A DNA stretch of 64,000 nucleotides from Deltaproteobacteria bacterium (lineage in GTDB: Bacteria > Desulfobacterota > Desulfobacteria > Desulfobacterales > C00003060): positions 19,537 to 83,536 of the forward strand of contig QMMN01000006.1 of NCBI GenBank assembly GCA_003647275.1, read 5' to 3'. The first letter of the stretch is position 1. Each line of letters starts with the position of its first letter. Made by a program: the position numbers and the translations under genes. This document shows, piece by piece, positions 17,540 to 26,873 of this stretch. Under the pieces are notes generated by a model. That model was not told the DNA's origin. It was given only the letters and a program-made list of their open reading frames with translations, and searched no databases.

Positions 17540-18724
17540 TCAGGCTCTTGCCAGGGTAACCTCAACGATTTCGGGTTTGCAACAGAGCCTGACAGGGGCG
17601 ATAATTGTGCCTATGCCCCTGTTTACATACATGCGCGTCTCGGGATTTTTGTCCGATTCATAAAGGCCATGGGTATAAGTGAAAAAAAGGCCTGCAAGGG
17701 AAAGTCCCCGGTCCCCTACCCCCGGGACAATAACCTGCCCGCCGTGAGTATGACCTGCCAGGATTAGTTGAATATTCCAATCCTTGGATGCCCTGAATAT
17801 CCCCGGTCTGTGAGAAAGGAGGAGATTGAATTGATTTGGGTCACCAAGCCTGAAAATGGTGCCCAAGTCTTTAAAATGTGCATCTGTTGCCCAGTTTGAA
17901 ACCGGGTCCTCAATACCTATGATATTCAAAATGCCTTCCAGTCCCCTTGGGGCACTCCGGCTGTCACTCAGCATGGATATCCGGGTTTTTAAAAAACCAT
18001 CTCTCATAGCATCTATACCTGTGTAGTAATCGTGGTTTCCGTATACACCAAAGACCCCAGCGGGCGCTTTGAGGTCGTCAAGGAGTCCAAGGCAACCATG
18101 AATATAGGCAGGGTTGTGGTTTACGTAGTCGCCCGTGAGGACAACGAGATCCGGTTTGAGGGCGTTGGCCCTGGATATGACCGTGGCTATGGTTTCAAAT
18201 GATATCAACGGCCCTGCGTGAATATCTGTGATGTGGACAAGCCTGAACCCGCAAAGGTCGGGGTGAAGCCCGCTATAGGATAGGGTCATCCTGGATATTT
18301 CAGGGGCCTTATTCTCATAATAAGCACCATAGGCCAACACACCTACAGAAATGCCTGTCAGTGTTCTCGCAGCATTTCCGACAAAAGTTCGCTTAGACGC
18401 GTCAAACCGGAGTCGCGGTTTAGGCAATGTTGATCTTGCAAGTAACACGATTAAAAGGAGCAAACCCGAAAAAGCCGATGCAACCATAAGGATGGCATAG
18501 GGAAAGACGATAAGCTCCCGATGCCATGCGGGAAGTTGATCCAAAATGGGGTCTGTTCTCATATACAAGAGGGGGACGGTGTTCATGCTGAGCGCGAAAA
18601 AAACTGAGATGACGATTTTTGCCGTGCTGGAAAGCCCCGGGGGAAGTATGACACGGATGAGCACATACTGAAGGGCTACGACAACGAGAAATACAGATAC
18701 AACAAGGGCAAAAAAAAGGGTCAT
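17540..18724 (-). CDS. Membrane-anchored metallophosphoesterase
   Basis: 394 residues. The first about 125 residues contain roughly four hydrophobic helices (the first is FFALVVSVFLVVVALQYVLI). The calcineurin-like phosphoesterase domain follows with its full motif set: LVHITDIHAGP, LVVLTGDYVNH, GVYGNHDYYTG, LLLSHRP and ILAGHTHGGQV. These are the di-metal ligands. The arrangement matches the YaeI-like family, some members of which act on lipid phosphodiesters such as UDP-diacylglucosamine. The substrate here is unknown. The gene is monocistronic on the minus strand and converges with the response regulator. Confidence 0.9.
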   Translation of the reverse strand: MTLFFALVVSVFLVVVALQYVLIRVILPPGLSSTAKIVISVFFALSMNTVPLLYMRTDPILDQLPAWHRELIVFPYAILMVASAFSGLLLLIVLLARSTLPKPRLRFDASKRTFVGNAARTLTGISVGVLAYGAYYENKAPEISRMTLSYSGLHPDLCGFRLVHITDIHAGPLISFETIATVISRANALKPDLVVLTGDYVNHNPAYIHGCLGLLDDLKAPAGVFGVYGNHDYYTGIDAMRDGFLKTRISMLSDSRSAPRGLEGILNIIGIEDPVSNWATDAHFKDLGTIFRLGDPNQFNLLLSHRPGIFRASKDWNIQLILAGHTHGGQVIVPGVGDRGLSLAGLFFTYTHGLYESDKNPETRMYVNRGIGTIIAPVRLCCKPEIVEVTLARA

Positions 18725-18879
18725 GAAGGACTCATTGAAAGTGCCTAACGTGAGCTAAATTTGGATAAACGTGATGTGCGATGGGCGAGGGGGTGGTGCT
18801 ATATCGCAAATCGCATATCCCACATCTCTAATTTCACGATCTGAAATCCGAAATGGAAAGGCTCCCTAGGTGACAATAA

Positions 18880-19146
18880 CTATTTCCTGAACTTTATACT
18901 CAAATGGCTGACTGCTTTTCCCAATGCTCTCCTCAGTTCCTTTCCCTTCCCTTCTCCGGCAAGGTAATCTCTAATGAGATCTTTATTGATCGCGGCACTT
19001 CCGGTTTTTCCATCTTTGAGGAGAGTCACACGGTATGCATCCTTTTTCTTGGTTTGGTTGACAGCGATGAGCTGGACCCGCTTGTCTAATTTGTGTACCG
19101 CTTTCCGCAGGGTTTCTTCCGCCACCTTAATCGTCAGTCTCGGCAT
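18880..19146 (-). CDS. Small basic hypothetical protein
   Basis: 88 residues (starts MPRLTIKVAEETLRKAV), rich in Lys and Arg, with a predicted mix of helix and strand. I do not recognise a family. A purine-rich AAGAAGGGC lies before the ATG. The gene lies downstream of no obvious partner and is transcribed towards the phosphoesterase. It could be a nucleic-acid-binding protein judging by charge, but nothing specific supports that. Confidence 0.5.
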   Translation of the reverse strand: MPRLTIKVAEETLRKAVHKLDKRVQLIAVNQTKKKDAYRVTLLKDGKTGSAAINKDLIRDYLAGEGKGKELRRALGKAVSHLSIKFRK

Positions 19147-19334
19147 CTTTTTAAGCCCTTCTTCTTGCTTCTATGTAAAAAATATCGTACTCGACAAACA
19201 AAAGACCTGTCAAGGGACAGAAGAAAGTTGGTCGAGACTTTGTCAGCTTCAAAGTTTCATTGGAAATTTCTACAATTGTCTGGTATAAGGCCCCTAATGT
19301 AACAATTATACTTATAATCCTTATACTAAGGAGC

Positions 19335-19645
19335 GCATCTAATCGTTTACATCTAGACAAGGCTGTTGCCCAAATAGCTGAAGAGGCTATTTTTTGAGAG
19401 CCGTGAGGGGAGATCTTTTTTTGAGTCAGGTCAATCTCATCCTGCTTGTTAATGGCAAATGGCATCAATCGTATTCAACCAGGCACACGTCCATGTGGCA
19501 TACAAGCTGCCAAGCCGGTTTGTAAGTGGGTCAGGACGGCATGCCGAATTTTGTGCCGTTGTTGTGCCTGTCAGGTCATATCAGTGACCTGACCTCAAAA
19601 AAAGATCTCCCCTCACGGCTTTTTTGCAAACAATATTATGTTCTC
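19335..19645 (+). repeat. Dispersed repeat, family B, copy 3, split by an insertion
   Basis: The left part (19335-19390) begins GCATCTAATCGTTTACATCT and includes GGCTGTTGCCCAAATAGCTG. The right part (19624-19645) is TTGCAAACAATATTATG. Together they reproduce the family order seen at 14825-14921. The sequence between the parts is the inverted-repeat element at 19391-19625, so that element landed inside an existing repeat copy. Confidence 0.7.
19391..19625. mobile_element. MITE-like element, about 235 bp, with about 37-bp terminal inverted repeats
   Basis: The left end holds GCCGTGAGGGGAGATC followed by TTTTTTTGAGTCAGGTCA. The right end holds TGACCTGACCTCAAAAAAAG followed by ATCTCCCCTCACGGC. 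The arms are near-perfect inverted copies over about 37 bases. The interior (about 150 bases) contains no convincing reading frame. Size, long terminal inverted repeats and lack of a transposase fit a non-autonomous transposable element. It is nested within dispersed repeat B. Target-site duplication could not be established because the flanks are low-complexity T runs. Confidence 0.65.
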
Positions 19646-20243
19646 ATGAGTAAGTTAAGTTGTGAAAGCAAAGTCGTTTCCATCCATACATAGTTCTTTT
19701 TCCGAATGGACAGCATTTTCCGCAAATTTTCGTCTGCCGCCCCTGTGGAATTCAACGCTATTCCACCAGGGAAGTGTACTCTGTTGAGGCGAGGGGCCAG
19801 AGGCAAGGGGCAAGTTTCTGTTTCCCATGGCCTATTGTCCATAGCCTGTTTTCGGCCTCGCTTATCGAAAAAAACCTCACTGATGAATTGGGAACTTATT
19901 TCGTACCCATTCTTTTACAGGTTGTTTATGGATGAATACAAATCAATATTTTGAGGCTTTCGCTTAGCATTTAGCATTTTAGATTTTCAATTGAGGACTT
20001 CACCGGAAAAGCCTTGTGGCCATGGCGGGGCATTTTGAACCGCTGCTGGGGTAAAATTCCCCGCCCATTGCTTCTCGTATACAAAACGCGCGAGGTTTAG
20101 GATTGCAATATTAGTCGTAATATTTTGATATTATAACGTTCTTTGACAGAAAGAATCTTCCGGTCATGGTTGGCACGAAATTGGTATAATCTTATTTGGT
20201 TATACTAAAGGATTGAAGCTTTTGCGCCATCCGAGAGTCAACC
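19646..20243. other. Intergenic region upstream of the receiver-fhs pair, no gene recognised
   Basis: About 600 bases contain no reading frame with recognisable content. A GGGGCCAGAGGCAAGGGGCA stretch is present near 19794 and the region becomes AT-rich after 20100. The only candidate control signal I can support is the sigma-54-like site at 20170-20186. Confidence 0.4.
20170..20186 (+). promoter_or_regulatory. Possible sigma-54 promoter
   Basis: TTGGCACGAAATTGGTA matches the -24 half of the sigma-54 consensus (TTGGCACG) exactly. The GG and the -12 dinucleotide are separated by the required 10 bases, but the -12 pair is GT instead of GC. It lies about 58 bases before the ATG of the receiver gene. 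A sigma-54 activator is encoded 3 kb upstream. The imperfect -12 element keeps confidence low. Confidence 0.35.
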
Positions 20244-20663
20244 ATGTCCTTTCCAGGCAAAGGCAAGCGCATATTGATTATTGACGACGAAGAATGCATG
20301 AGAGATTCCTGTTGTCAGGTTTTGACCAAGGCGGGATATTGGGTAGAAACGGCCATGAACGGAGAAGTCGGCCTAGCCAAGGCCTCAGAAATAGGGCCCG
20401 ACATCGTCTTGGTGGATCTCGATATGCCGGGGGCCTCTGGTTTAGAGGTCATGGATCGATTGAATGAGATCGATCCAGAAATTGTCAAGATCGTGGTCAC
20501 AGGCAACACCTCTATCGATTTGGAGAAAGAGATCATTCTAAAACACCGAGCCTTGAGCTACCTGACCAAGCCTTTTTCCCCGGAGCAGTTGAACATGGTT
20601 GTTCGAAAGGCCTTGGACAGGAGAGACCAAATAAAACAAGAGGAGGATTTCCATGGCTCTTGA
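20244..20663 (+). CDS. Single-domain response regulator
   Basis: 139 residues consisting of one receiver domain. It shows [10 protein letters not shown] (acidic pocket), [13 protein letters not shown] (phosphoacceptor Asp), VVTGN (Thr) and YLTKPF (Lys). There is no output domain. Its 3' end overlaps the start of fhs by 11 bases, so the two are translationally coupled. Linking a receiver to the first methyl-branch gene suggests a signalling role connected with C1 metabolism, but its partner kinase is not identified. The kinase at 15097 or that at 33556 are candidates. Confidence 0.92.
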   Translation: MSFPGKGKRILIIDDEECMRDSCCQVLTKAGYWVETAMNGEVGLAKASEIGPDIVLVDLDMPGASGLEVMDRLNEIDPEIVKIVVTGNTSIDLEKEIILKHRALSYLTKPFSPEQLNMVVRKALDRRDQIKQEEDFHGS

Positions 20664-22416
20664 TCCAACCAAGTACCAGGACTGGCAGATTTCCGAAGAA
20701 GCGGAAAAAAATATGCCTACACCAGAGGAGTGGAGAGAGAAACTGGGTCTTGAAAAAGATGAAGTCATTCCCATGGGCAGGCTGGCCAAGCTTGATTTTC
20801 TGAAAATCATAAACCGCCTGAAAGACAGACCCGATGGAAAGTACATTGAGGTTACCGCCATCACGCCGACTCCGCTGGGGGAAGGGAAAAGCACCACCTC
20901 ATGTGGTTTGATGGAGGGTCTTGGTAAGCGTGGTGTAAGCGTGGGCGGGGCTCTTAGGCAGCCCTCAGGCGGCCCCACCATGAACGTTAAGGGAACCGCG
21001 GCCGGAGGCGGCAGGGCGCTCCTTATTCCTATGACTGAGTTTTCCCTGGGCCTCACCGGTGATATCAATGACATCATGAATGCACACAACTTGGCTATGG
21101 TGGCTCTTACCGCACGTATGCAACACGAGCGCAACTACGATGACGAGAAACTGCAAAGACTGACCGGCATGCGTCGTCTCAATATCGATCCCACTCGCGT
21201 GGAAATGGGCTGGGTCATGGACTATTGTGCCCAGGCTTTGAGAAATATTATCATAGGCATTGGTGGCCGCATGGACGGATTCATGATGCAGTCCAAGTTC
21301 GGCATTGCTGTGAGTTCCGAATGTATGGCCATCCTCTCCATTGTCAGGGATCTGGCCGATCTGCGGGAAAAGCTCAACCACATCACAGTGGCCTTTGACA
21401 AGAGCGGTAATCCTGTAACCACCGGTGACTTGGAAGTGGGTGGTGCGATGACCGCCTGGATGCGCAATACCATCAACCCCACGCTCATGTGTACCGCGGA
21501 ATACCAACCTTGCATGGTCCATGCCGGACCGTTTGCCAACATCGCCGTGGGCCAGTCTTCCATTATTGCAGACCGCATAGGGCTCAAGATGTTTGACTAC
21601 CATGTCACCGAGAGCGGTTTTGCAGCTGACATCGGCTTTGAGAAGTTCTGGAACGTAAAATGCCGATACAGCGGTTTGAAACCCCATGTGTCTGTTTTGA
21701 CAACCACCATCCGCGCACTCAAGATGCACGGCGGGGGACCCAAAGTGGTGCCGGGCATTGCGCTGCCTGAAGAATATACCAAGGAGAATCTGGAGTTGGT
21801 GGAAAAGGGCCTGGAGAATATGGTCCATCATATCAACACCATCCGTAAGGCAGGCATCAACCCAGTGGTCTGCATCAACTGCTTCCATACGGATACGGAT
21901 GCTGAGATTGAACTGGTCAGAAAGGCGGCCGAAGCAGCCGGAGCGCGCTGCGCCAAATCGACCCACTGGGCTGACGGTGGGGACGGCGCTTTGGAATTGG
22001 CCGACGCAGTCATTGATGCCTGTAACGATAAGAATGATTTCAAATTCCTCTATCCTGTTGAAATGAAACTACGTGATCGCGTGGAGAAGATTGCCAAGGA
22101 AGTGTATGGTGCAGACGGTGTTGCCTGGACCCCTGAAGCTGAGGCCAAGGCCAAGATGCTTGAAGCCGACTCTAAGTACGACGACTACACCACCATGATG
22201 GTGAAAACGCACCTGAGCCTGAGTCACGACCCGACCCTAAAGGGGGTGCCTAAAGGCTGGATTCTGCCCATTCGCGATGTACTGATTTACTCTGGAGCCA
22301 AGTTTCTGTGCCCCTGCGCAGGCACGATCAGCCTGATGCCGGGAACCAGCTCAAACCCGGCCTTTCGCCGCGTTGATGTAGATGTTGAGACCGGAAAAGT
22401 GAAGGGGCTATTTTAA
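20653..22416 (+). CDS. fhs: Formate-tetrahydrofolate ligase
   Basis: 587 residues. The P-loop segment [12 protein letters not shown] and the following [20 protein letters not shown] and [17 protein letters not shown] stretches are characteristic. The enzyme condenses formate with tetrahydrofolate using ATP, the entry step of the methyl branch of the Wood-Ljungdahl pathway. It may also run in reverse during acetate oxidation. AGAGGAGG lies before the ATG inside the end of the receiver gene. The gene is followed by hairpin repeat A and then the HdrA-type gene. The assignment is secure. Confidence 0.97.
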   Translation: MALDPTKYQDWQISEEAEKNMPTPEEWREKLGLEKDEVIPMGRLAKLDFLKIINRLKDRPDGKYIEVTAITPTPLGEGKSTTSCGLMEGLGKRGVSVGGALRQPSGGPTMNVKGTAAGGGRALLIPMTEFSLGLTGDINDIMNAHNLAMVALTARMQHERNYDDEKLQRLTGMRRLNIDPTRVEMGWVMDYCAQALRNIIIGIGGRMDGFMMQSKFGIAVSSECMAILSIVRDLADLREKLNHITVAFDKSGNPVTTGDLEVGGAMTAWMRNTINPTLMCTAEYQPCMVHAGPFANIAVGQSSIIADRIGLKMFDYHVTESGFAADIGFEKFWNVKCRYSGLKPHVSVLTTTIRALKMHGGGPKVVPGIALPEEYTKENLELVEKGLENMVHHINTIRKAGINPVVCINCFHTDTDAEIELVRKAAEAAGARCAKSTHWADGGDGALELADAVIDACNDKNDFKFLYPVEMKLRDRVEKIAKEVYGADGVAWTPEAEAKAKMLEADSKYDDYTTMMVKTHLSLSHDPTLKGVPKGWILPIRDVLIYSGAKFLCPCAGTISLMPGTSSNPAFRRVDVDVETGKVKGLF

Positions 22417-22436
22417 GGTTGGACACTTCCATAAGT

Positions 22437-22649
22437 GAGGAGGGAGTTTTCTTCAAAAGCCGTGATAATATTTATCCAGCTTGATTGAAGCATTCTGCCA
22501 AGTCCTCGGTATCACGGCTTTTTGAACCCCAGTCCACAGGCCAGGGGTTCCCGGTAAGGAAAAACATCTGTTGTGTATAGCTTCCCTTGGTTCCGTCTTA
22601 AAGGCGGGACCAAGAGAAGCAGGCCGGTCAGAAAACCCCCTCCTCCCTC
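22437..22649. repeat. Hairpin repeat, family A, copy 2 (expanded)
   Basis: The left outer arm is GAGGAGGGAGTTTTC and the right outer arm is GAAAACCCCCTCCTCCCTC. The inner hairpin AAAAGCCGTGATA / TATCACGGCTTTT is shared with the copy after glgX at 11824-11920. Compared with that copy, about 110 extra bases lie between the inner and outer right arms. These include a further small hairpin, CTTGGTTCCG against CGGGACCAAG. The element fills the gap between fhs and the HdrA-type gene. Confidence 0.7.
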
Positions 22650-22701
22650 AAAAGGAAGATCCCTCGTATGTTTGCTGTTAACCCACTATTTGGCTTAAAT
22701 C

Positions 22702-25700
22702 ATGGAAGACAATAAGAACAAAATCGGAACAAGCGTGTCGTCCCCAGATCGAATCGGCGCGGTTATGGTCGTGGGGGGTGGGATCGCTGGTGTGCAGGCA
22801 GCATTGGACCTGGCGGATCTGGGATTTAGGGTATACCTAATAGAACAGGGACCAGCCATTGGGGGAAAGATGGCCCAGCTTGACAAGACCTTCCCTACCA
22901 ATGATTGTTCCATGTGCATCCTTTCGCCTAAACTGATCGAGTGTCAACGAAACTCGAACATTGAAATCGTCACCTTTGCAGAGGTCAAGGAGATCAAAGG
23001 CGAGGCCGGCCAGTTCAAGGTCAGTGTGCTCAAGAAACCACGCTACATTCACGAAGACCTTTGCACCAACTGCGGACAGTGTAGCCTTTACTGCCCGTTG
23101 CTGGTTCCGGACCCATATAATGAATGCATGTCAGGGGTGAGAAATCTCCACATCCATTTCCCTCAGGCAATTCCTGCCGTGCCATATATTGATCCGACCA
23201 AATGTCTCTTCCTCACCGAAGGGGTCTGCCATATCTGCACCTCGGCCTGTCAGAGAAAGGCAATCGATTTTGGCCAGCAAGAGGTATTGCTGGAACTGGA
23301 CGTGGGAGCGGTGGTCCTGGCGTTGGGATTTGAGCCCTTTGATCCGCAGGTGAAGGCCACCTATGGCTACGGGCGATTTCCCAATGTGTTGAGCAGCATG
23401 GAGTTTGAGCGCATCCTTTCTGCCACCGGTCCGTTCCAGGGCCATGTTCGCAGGCCTTCGGACGGCAAAGAGCCCGAAAAGATTGCCTGGATCCAGTGTG
23501 TGGGATCAAGGGATCCTTCTGTGGGTCGGGGATACTGTTCCTCAGTGTGCTGTATGTATGCTATTAAGGAGGCCATGTTGGCCAAGGAACATGCCACGCA
23601 TGAACTCGACACGACCCTCTTTTATATTGATATCAGGAGTCATGGTAAGGATTTTGAGAAATTCTACAATCGTGCAAAAGAAGAGACAGGGATACGCTTT
23701 GTAAAGTCCAGAATTGATACGATTTCTCAGGATGACAAGACCGGAGGACTCTTTATCTATTACACGGATGAGAATTCCAGGAAGGTACAAGAGGCCTTTG
23801 ACATGGTGGTTTTGTCGGTTGGTCTTGGGGCACCTCAACAGGCCGAAGAGCTATCAAGGAGGTTAGGCATTTCCTTAGACCATTACGGCTTTGCAGCGAC
23901 CACCAGCTTTGAGCCGGTCAACACGTCCAGGTCAGGCATTTATGTTTGCGGGGCCTTTCAGGGGCCCAAGGATATTCCTCAATCGGTTATGGAGGCCAGT
24001 GCTTCAGCTGGTGCTGCATCTGCCACCCTGGCACTTGCACGAAACACCCTGACGGAAGAGCACACCTATCCGGAAGAAAAGAATGTTGACGAGGAAGAAC
24101 CCCGCATTGGCGTGTTTATCTGTCATTGCGGTATCAACATCGGTGGCGTCGTCAATGTCCCGGAGGTCAAGGAGTATGCCAGGAATCTTCCCCATGTGGC
24201 ATATGTGGACGAGAACCTTTTCTCCTGTTCTCAGGATACCCAGAGCGAAATCAAACAAGTCATTAAAGAACACAACCTAAATCGCTTTGTGGTCGCCTCC
24301 TGTTCACCCCGGACTCATGAACCGCTTTTTAGAGAAACCCTTCGCGAGGCCGGTCTGAACCAATACCTTTTCGAGATGGCCAATATCAGGGACCAATGCT
24401 CATGGGTGCATATGCATGAACCGGAGAAGGCCACGGAAAAGGCCAAGGATTTGGTGCGGATGGCCGTGGCCAAAGCGGGTTTGATTCAACCGCTTTCTGA
24501 ACCAACGGTGCCGGTGACTAAAGCGGGTCTCGTGATCGGTGGCGGTGTGACCGGGATGACCTGCGCGTTGAATCTTGCCGAGCAGGGCTATGAGGTCCAC
24601 CTCGTGGAACGCGAAAAGATTTTGGGAGGACAGGCCCGAAAGCTTTATGAAACCTGGAAAGGGGAACAGATCCGGTCATATCTTGAAGACTTGGTCAAGA
24701 AGGCTTACGACCACCCGCGCATTCATGTGTACACCCAGAGCGAGATCAAGGATGTGGAGGGGTTTGTCGGCAACTTTGAGTCTACCGTTTCTGGTGCCGA
24801 TGGGAACGAGGTTGTCGTAAAACACGGTATTACCATTGTAGCAACGGGTGCGGAGGCTTACAGGCCCTCCGAATATCTTTATGGACACGATCCCGGTGTG
24901 TTTTTGTCATTAGAGCTAGACGAGGCGATGGCAGAAAACAGGGAAAGGTTCGATAAGGTAGAAACGGCTGTCTTTATCCAGTGCGTAGGTTCGCGGGAGC
25001 CTGAAAGGCCATACTGCAGCCGGGTCTGCTGCACCCATTCGATCCACAGTGCGCTGAAGCTCAAGGAGCTCAATCCTGACGTGGACGTGTATGTTCTCTA
25101 TCGTGACATTCGCACCTATGGAGAGCGGGAAGATATTTACAGAGAGGCGCGCTCAAAAGGGATCGCCTTCATCAGATACAGCCTGGCGGACAAGCCTCGG
25201 GTTGAAAAGCAAAACGGCAAACTGAAAGTGACGGTGACGGACCAGGTATTGCAATGTCCGGTGGAGATCGAGGCAGACATCTTGACCCTCGCATCCGCTA
25301 TCGTGCCGAGTGCTGGTAATGAGGTATTGTCTAAGCTTTACAAGATTTCCATGAATCAGGAAGGTTTTTTCCTGGAGGCCCATGTCAAGCTGAGGCCAGT
25401 AGATTTTGCCACCGACGGCATTTATTTGGCCGGGCTTGCCCACTATCCCAAGCCGATTGAGGAGAGCATTGCTCAGGCCCAGGCAGCATCGGCTAAGGCA
25501 GCAGCACTCCTTTCTCAAGATTCCATTGTTACTCAGGGCGTGATTGCGCGGGTAAACGAAGTGCTCTGCCGGGGATGCAGTCTGTGCGCTGAACTCTGTC
25601 CCTTTGAAGCCATCAAGGTCGTGGAAACAGAAAACGGTCGCAAGGCGCAGGTGATCGATGTGGCTTGCAAGGGATGCGGGGTTTGTGCAGCAACCTGCTA

Positions 25701-25776
25701 TCGGCATGCCATTGGCATCAACGCCTTTACCGATGAGCAGATAGGCTCACAGGTGAGGGCCTTTCTCGGGCAGTAG
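22702..25776 (+). CDS. hdrA: HdrA-type FAD/iron-sulfur electron-transfer protein with two flavin modules
   Basis: 1024 residues. The first FAD-binding segment VVGGGIAGVQAALDLADLG is at about residues 25-43, followed by the HdrA signature NDCSMCILSPKL. A [4Fe-4S] segment CTNCGQCSLYCP comes next. A middle region carries VFICHCG and VASCSPRTHEPLFRETL. A second FAD-binding site follows (VIGGGVTGMTCALNLAEQG), and the C-terminus has a two-cluster ferredoxin domain (CRGCSLCAELCPFEAI, CKGCGVCAATCYRHAI). HdrA proteins are cytoplasmic flavin hubs that can bifurcate electrons. Its position between fhs and folD suggests coupling of folate-bound C1 redox steps to ferredoxin, NAD(P)H or a quinone-linked partner. 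HdrB and an HdrC/E-like membrane protein are encoded at 43-45.6 kb. Confidence 0.92.
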   Translation: MEDNKNKIGTSVSSPDRIGAVMVVGGGIAGVQAALDLADLGFRVYLIEQGPAIGGKMAQLDKTFPTNDCSMCILSPKLIECQRNSNIEIVTFAEVKEIKGEAGQFKVSVLKKPRYIHEDLCTNCGQCSLYCPLLVPDPYNECMSGVRNLHIHFPQAIPAVPYIDPTKCLFLTEGVCHICTSACQRKAIDFGQQEVLLELDVGAVVLALGFEPFDPQVKATYGYGRFPNVLSSMEFERILSATGPFQGHVRRPSDGKEPEKIAWIQCVGSRDPSVGRGYCSSVCCMYAIKEAMLAKEHATHELDTTLFYIDIRSHGKDFEKFYNRAKEETGIRFVKSRIDTISQDDKTGGLFIYYTDENSRKVQEAFDMVVLSVGLGAPQQAEELSRRLGISLDHYGFAATTSFEPVNTSRSGIYVCGAFQGPKDIPQSVMEASASAGAASATLALARNTLTEEHTYPEEKNVDEEEPRIGVFICHCGINIGGVVNVPEVKEYARNLPHVAYVDENLFSCSQDTQSEIKQVIKEHNLNRFVVASCSPRTHEPLFRETLREAGLNQYLFEMANIRDQCSWVHMHEPEKATEKAKDLVRMAVAKAGLIQPLSEPTVPVTKAGLVIGGGVTGMTCALNLAEQGYEVHLVEREKILGGQARKLYETWKGEQIRSYLEDLVKKAYDHPRIHVYTQSEIKDVEGFVGNFESTVSGADGNEVVVKHGITIVATGAEAYRPSEYLYGHDPGVFLSLELDEAMAENRERFDKVETAVFIQCVGSREPERPYCSRVCCTHSIHSALKLKELNPDVDVYVLYRDIRTYGEREDIYREARSKGIAFIRYSLADKPRVEKQNGKLKVTVTDQVLQCPVEIEADILTLASAIVPSAGNEVLSKLYKISMNQEGFFLEAHVKLRPVDFATDGIYLAGLAHYPKPIEESIAQAQAASAKAAALLSQDSIVTQGVIARVNEVLCRGCSLCAELCPFEAIKVVETENGRKAQVIDVACKGCGVCAATCYRHAIGINAFTDEQIGSQVRAFLGQ

Positions 25777-25861
25777 TCATTGGCCTGCCCTGTTGGGCCC
25801 AAGGCCTTTTACGAGGTCATTGGTCAATATTCAATCGTTCATTAAAAAGGGGGAGTCTATC

Positions 25862-26740
25862 ATGCCAGCAAAACTGATTAAGGGAACAGAGATTTCCAAG
25901 CAAATCCGTGAAGAAATTACCAGGGAAATCGAAGAGCTCAAAAGCAAGCACGGTGTAACACCCGGATTGGCTACTATCCTGGTGGGTGACGATCCGGGCT
26001 CAAAGGTCTATGTGGGGCAAAAGGAAAAGGCCTGTAACAACCTCGGCATCTATTCAGAGAGGACCGATGTCCCTGCTGATACCTCAGAAGCTGATTTGCT
26101 GGACCTTGTGAAAAAGTTCAACGATGATCCGAAGATCCATGGTATTCTCGTGCAGTTACCCCTGCCTAAGCATATTGATGCTTCACGGGTCATCTATGCA
26201 ATCGAGCCTGACAAGGATGTGGACTGCTTCCATCCCGTCAATGTGGGGAAACTGATGATCGGCACTGGCCGCTTTCTCCCCTGTACGCCCCACGGAATCC
26301 TGGAACTGCTGAAGCGTTCAGACATTACCACTGAGGGCAAACATGTGGTGGTGGTAGGAAGAAGTAATATTGTGGGTAAACCCATAGCGAATCTGATGTT
26401 GCAGCCATCCCCTGGGGGAAATGCTACCGTGACCCTTTGTCACACAGGGACAAAAGATCTGGCAACCTACACCAGAATGGCAGATATCCTGATCGTGGCA
26501 GTTGGACATCCAAAGACAATCACGGCTGAGATGGTCAAAGAAGGCGTCGTGGTGATTGACGTGGGTGTCAATCGTACAGGGAAGACCCCTGAAGGGAAGG
26601 CGATTCTATCAGGCGACGTTGACTTTGATGCGGTCCAGGAAAAGGCAGCAGCGATTACGCCCGTACCTGGCGGTGTTGGCCCCATGACCATCACCATGCT
26701 GATGAAAAACACGGTAGAGGCGGCAAAGGCATCGATTTAG
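25862..26740 (+). CDS. folD: Bifunctional methylene-THF dehydrogenase / methenyl-THF cyclohydrolase
   Basis: 292 residues from the ATG at 25862, which follows GGGGGAG. An upstream in-frame ATG at 25793 would add a non-homologous leader. Family hallmarks are GSKVYVGQKEKACNNLGI (catalytic Lys), ILVQLPLPKHID, the Rossmann segment VVVVGRSNIVGKP and the C-terminal PVPGGVGPMTITML. FolD interconverts formyl-, methenyl- and methylene-tetrahydrofolate with NAD(P). It supplies the middle of the methyl branch between fhs and metF. The assignment is secure. Confidence 0.97.
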   Translation: MPAKLIKGTEISKQIREEITREIEELKSKHGVTPGLATILVGDDPGSKVYVGQKEKACNNLGIYSERTDVPADTSEADLLDLVKKFNDDPKIHGILVQLPLPKHIDASRVIYAIEPDKDVDCFHPVNVGKLMIGTGRFLPCTPHGILELLKRSDITTEGKHVVVVGRSNIVGKPIANLMLQPSPGGNATVTLCHTGTKDLATYTRMADILIVAVGHPKTITAEMVKEGVVVIDVGVNRTGKTPEGKAILSGDVDFDAVQEKAAAITPVPGGVGPMTITMLMKNTVEAAKASI

Positions 26741-26778
26741 GATTGAGGAGTTAATGAATTGAGGAATTGGGAATTGGC

Positions 26779-26820
26779 AAAAATGGCCAAAATGAGTCGC
26801 TAAAGGGTTTTGAAATAGGT
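26779..26820. repeat. Partial copy of the 3259-3435 inverted-repeat element
   Basis: AAAATGGCCAAAATGAGTCG then AAAGGGTTTTGAAATAGG resembles the right arm at about 3400-3435 (AAATGGTCAAAATTGGCTCG, AAGGTTTTGAAACC). Only this arm is recognisable here, in the gap between folD and cooS. Confidence 0.45.
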
Positions 26821-26873
26821 TCTAATCACAAGTAACGAATAACCAATAACAGCTCCTTGAAGGAGGAAAAAGA

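Noticed and set aside
19151..19468. Reading frame of 105 codons on the minus strand
   Set aside because: It runs through repeat B and one arm of the MITE-like element and shows no protein-like conservation.
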